Shown in pieces: positions 62,260 to 64,000 of a stretch of 64,000 bases of DNA. How positions within the stretch are numbered: position 1 is the first letter of the stretch; the number at the start of each line of letters is the position of its first letter. The stretch lies in contig JAGDZP010000010.1 of NCBI GenBank assembly GCA_049115735.1, forward strand, positions 186,001 to 250,000, read 5' to 3'. The notes beneath the pieces are model-generated. The model saw only the letters and a list, made by a program, of their open reading frames with translations, did no database searches and was not told the origin of the DNA. Both the position numbers and the translations under genes were made by a program. Origin of the DNA: CAXBNB01 sp049115735. GTDB lineage: Bacteria > Bacteroidota > Bacteroidia > Cytophagales > Cyclobacteriaceae.

Positions 62260-63543
62260 TTACTCAAAAAAAGGAATACCAGGAGTAGCATATTTCCTCA
62301 TTCCTTCTTCATTTATGTCAACACCAATTCCAGGCTTTTCAGACAAGGTAATAAATCCATCTTCAACCATGGGACCATCGAAAGTGACAATTTCCTCAAA
62401 CATTTTGTTTTTATGGAAATAAATCTGCCATTCCAAAATCATAAAGTTTGGTACAGATGCACATACATGACAGGAAGCCATGGCTCCTAGGTAGGATGCC
62501 ACCATATGAGGCGAAAATGGAACATAATACAAGTTGGCCAGATTGGCAATGCGTTGGGCTTCACCTAGCCCGCCAGCTTTTTGTAAATCTGGCATAATGA
62601 TATCAACAGCTCCAATTTCTAGCATTTCTCTAAAACCATAAGCCAAATAGTGGTTTTCTCCTGCACAGATCGGAGTTGTTGTAGAATCTGTAATTTTTTT
62701 ATAAGCCTGTATATTTTCTGCAGGTATAGGCTCTTCTAGCCACATCATGTTAAGCGGTTCTAGCATTTTTGCTACTTTTTCTCCGGTCGGAGCATCGTAT
62801 CGCCCATGCATGTCTGCACAAATATCTATGTATGGCCCTACTTCTTTTCTTGCCGCCTCCATCTGATTGTACATTCTTTCCATTTCTGCCTGATTTGCCG
62901 TCCAGTTGTACTTATCGTATTTATTTGGGTCTTTGGCTTGATCCAAGTCGAACTTAACGGCTGTGAAACCCATATCGACCGCTTCTCGTGCACTTGCAGC
63001 AAAGTCAGCAGGGGTAGGCAGTCTTGATTGGTACAATGCAGTATCCATATATACTCTTATCTTGTCCCGAAACTTACCGCCAAGCAATTGATACACTGGC
63101 AACCCTAATGCCTTTCCTGCCAAATCCCAAAGGGCAGCTTCAATGGCTGAAAGTACGGCCACATACATCCCAGATTGGGCACCTCTAAAAAATCCAGCTT
63201 TTCTAATATCTTCAAACAACTGATGTACATTCAAAGGGCTTTTATCCTTTAATTGTCTGCCCATCATTTTAACCAAGTGATAAGTACCAGGAACAGCATC
63301 TACACCTTCACCACAGCCCCAGATGTCCTGATTGGTATATATTTTCACAAAAAGACCACTGCCATTTCTAATATACCCACACTTGACGTCCGTTATTTTT
63401 AAATCTGAAGGAGCAGAGCTTTGTGGTGTCTTTTTTACTGAGGACTCCAGCGTTTTTCCAAAACTACTGAATGTTGTAAGTCCTAATGCGCCTGCTGCTG
63501 CACTTTTGGTGATAAACGATCTTCTTGAATTTTTCATAGACAT
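62260..63543 (-). CDS. Enolase-superfamily sugar-acid dehydratase-like protein (mandelate racemase group), Tat-exported
   Basis: 427 residues from ATG 63543 (another ATG at 63537; a GTG at 63564 overlaps the RraA stop as GTGA but lengthens the signal). The N-terminus has NSRRSFITKSAAAGALG, a Tat signal. The enolase barrel shows TAVKFDLDQAK, DICADMHGRYD, WLEEPIPAEN, CAGENHYLAYG and PFSPHMVASYLG; these give the metal ligands (Asp, Glu, Glu) and the C-terminal His base. This resembles galactonate or mannonate dehydratases but the substrate is uncertain. It is coupled to the RraA gene upstream, pointing to sugar-acid catabolism. The minus-strand start favours 63543 over 63537. Confidence 0.87.
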   Translation of the reverse strand: MSMKNSRRSFITKSAAAGALGLTTFSSFGKTLESSVKKTPQSSAPSDLKITDVKCGYIRNGSGLFVKIYTNQDIWGCGEGVDAVPGTYHLVKMMGRQLKDKSPLNVHQLFEDIRKAGFFRGAQSGMYVAVLSAIEAALWDLAGKALGLPVYQLLGGKFRDKIRVYMDTALYQSRLPTPADFAASAREAVDMGFTAVKFDLDQAKDPNKYDKYNWTANQAEMERMYNQMEAARKEVGPYIDICADMHGRYDAPTGEKVAKMLEPLNMMWLEEPIPAENIQAYKKITDSTTTPICAGENHYLAYGFREMLEIGAVDIIMPDLQKAGGLGEAQRIANLANLYYVPFSPHMVASYLGAMASCHVCASVPNFMILEWQIYFHKNKMFEEIVTFDGPMVEDGFITLSEKPGIGVDINEEGMRKYATPGIPFFE

Positions 63544-63560
63544 GATGTTTAGAATGTAGT

Positions 63561-64000
63561 TCACCAGGTCCTGGATTTCAATAGCTTTTGAATTTCAGAC
63601 TTTGGCACGGGCAGTTCATCGATATGATCATTGAGCCATTTTGAGAAGTCCTTCTCTATTTCATCACTCCATCGGTTGTCAATTTGACCAGCGGTATATT
63701 TTTGTTCACGCAATCGCTGATGCCCGAACATGTCCCTCAGTCTTACGATCTCTGAAGTTTTAATAACTTTTTCTAGTAAGTGTGGTGGGATAAAAATAAC
63801 TCCACCGTCCCTACCTAATACAGCATCACCAGGCATGACTGTGGCCATACCAATACGTGTAGGTTGGTTGATTCCGACTAAAGTAGTATTCAAAAGCTTG
63901 TCAGGATTATTTAAGTGATGGGAGGGATGGTAGCTTTTAAAGAATGACGTGAAGCCGCCAATTTCTTTGAGTCCATTGATGTCCCGTACCGCACCTTGGT
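63561..64000 (-). CDS. RraA family protein, N-terminus missing (partial)
   Basis: The frame is open from the right edge to the stop at 63561-63563, 146 codons. Readable content: GAVRDINGLKEIGGFTSFFKSYHP at the left-hand (N-terminal) end of what is visible (in part), VMPGDAVLGRDGGVIFIPPHL as the RraA metal/substrate signature, and a helical C-terminus. RraA-like proteins include 4-hydroxy-4-methyl-2-oxoglutarate aldolases and related lyases; calling it menaquinone methyltransferase, an older annotation, would be wrong. Its stop overlaps a possible GTG start of the dehydratase gene, so the two are probably one operon with further genes to the right. Confidence 0.85.
   Translation of the reverse strand, partial: QGAVRDINGLKEIGGFTSFFKSYHPSHHLNNPDKLLNTTLVGINQPTRIGMATVMPGDAVLGRDGGVIFIPPHLLEKVIKTSEIVRLRDMFGHQRLREQKYTAGQIDNRWSDEIEKDFSKWLNDHIDELPVPKSEIQKLLKSRTW

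Noticed and set aside
63561..64000. Menaquinone or ubiquinone methyltransferase annotation for the RraA gene
   Set aside because: RraA-family proteins lack a methyltransferase fold; this is an old misannotation.
1..64000. tRNA, rRNA, CRISPR array, transposase or prophage genes
   Set aside because: I read the gene gaps and found no clover-leaf-like sequence, no regular direct-repeat array and no transposase or phage protein.

Overview
The window looks like chromosome from a Bacteroidota bacterium, most likely a marine or soil member of the Cytophagales. Three things point there. Two large secreted proteins carry type IX secretion (T9SS) C-terminal sorting domains, one type B (gliding-motility class) and one type A. 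There is a SusC-type plug domain and a DUF3822-coaD pair. Base composition is moderately AT-rich and Shine-Dalgarno sites are weak. Nearly all the DNA is protein-coding. I saw no rRNA, tRNA, CRISPR array, insertion sequence or phage gene.

Layout. 1-2.9 kb: minus-strand operon of a VTC-type polyphosphate polymerase domain protein, DUF4956, DUF2490 and a CotH-kinase-family lipoprotein cut by the left edge. 3.1-6.4 kb: a DinB-like protein, then nadA-nadB (NAD synthesis) with queD. 6.5-12.7 kb: a 1083-residue T9SS type B protein, bioB and sppA. 12.9-17.0 kb: folK, a TSUP transporter, a NarL-type two-component pair and a small secreted protein with three copies of an LKGPxAKNYKxW motif. 17.3-23.7 kb: an intradiol dioxygenase-like protein, a MocA/XdhC pair, a class V aminotransferase and a YfhO-family membrane protein. 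23.7-29.5 kb: a surface-glycan cluster (flippase, GT4, GT11 fucosyltransferase-like, FkbM methyltransferase, second methyltransferase-like protein, GT2).

29.5-43.1 kb is mixed housekeeping and membrane genes: SRPBCC/GyrI-like, two RDD proteins, UPF0114, Nudix, MATE, VIT1/CCC1, a plug-only TonB-receptor-like protein, a lipoprotein sulfatase, ffh, a tail-less ssb, a thioesterase, and two tandem 80-residue membrane/coiled-coil proteins. 43.3-47.5 kb is dnaE with an N-terminal DEDDh exonuclease fused on and a PHP domain whose metal-site residues are partly lost. 47.7-56.3 kb: yebC, two AraC regulators, acyl-CoA dehydrogenase, CPBP protease, arginase, an ACT protein, Nudix, DUF3822 and coaD. 56.3-59.0 kb: a MocR regulator divergent from an OsmC and an FMN-binding split-barrel gene. 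59.0-62.0 kb: a delta-60-repeat T9SS type A protein. 62.3-64.0 kb: an enolase-superfamily dehydratase and a truncated RraA-family gene, probably sugar-acid catabolism.

The observations I find most worth a second look are these. (a) A decayed copy of the split-barrel gene's 3' end lies at 62127-62252, so the 3-kb T9SS gene sits between a gene and the remnant of its duplicate. (b) The DnaE fusion pairs an intact exonuclease with a degraded PHP site. (c) The VTC/DUF4956/DUF2490/CotH module has no settled function. (d) A triple-repeat secreted protein follows the two-component system. (e) A 9-bp direct repeat and an 11-bp inverted repeat lie in the mocR-osmC promoter region. I did not find a single obviously new multi-gene defence or mobile system.
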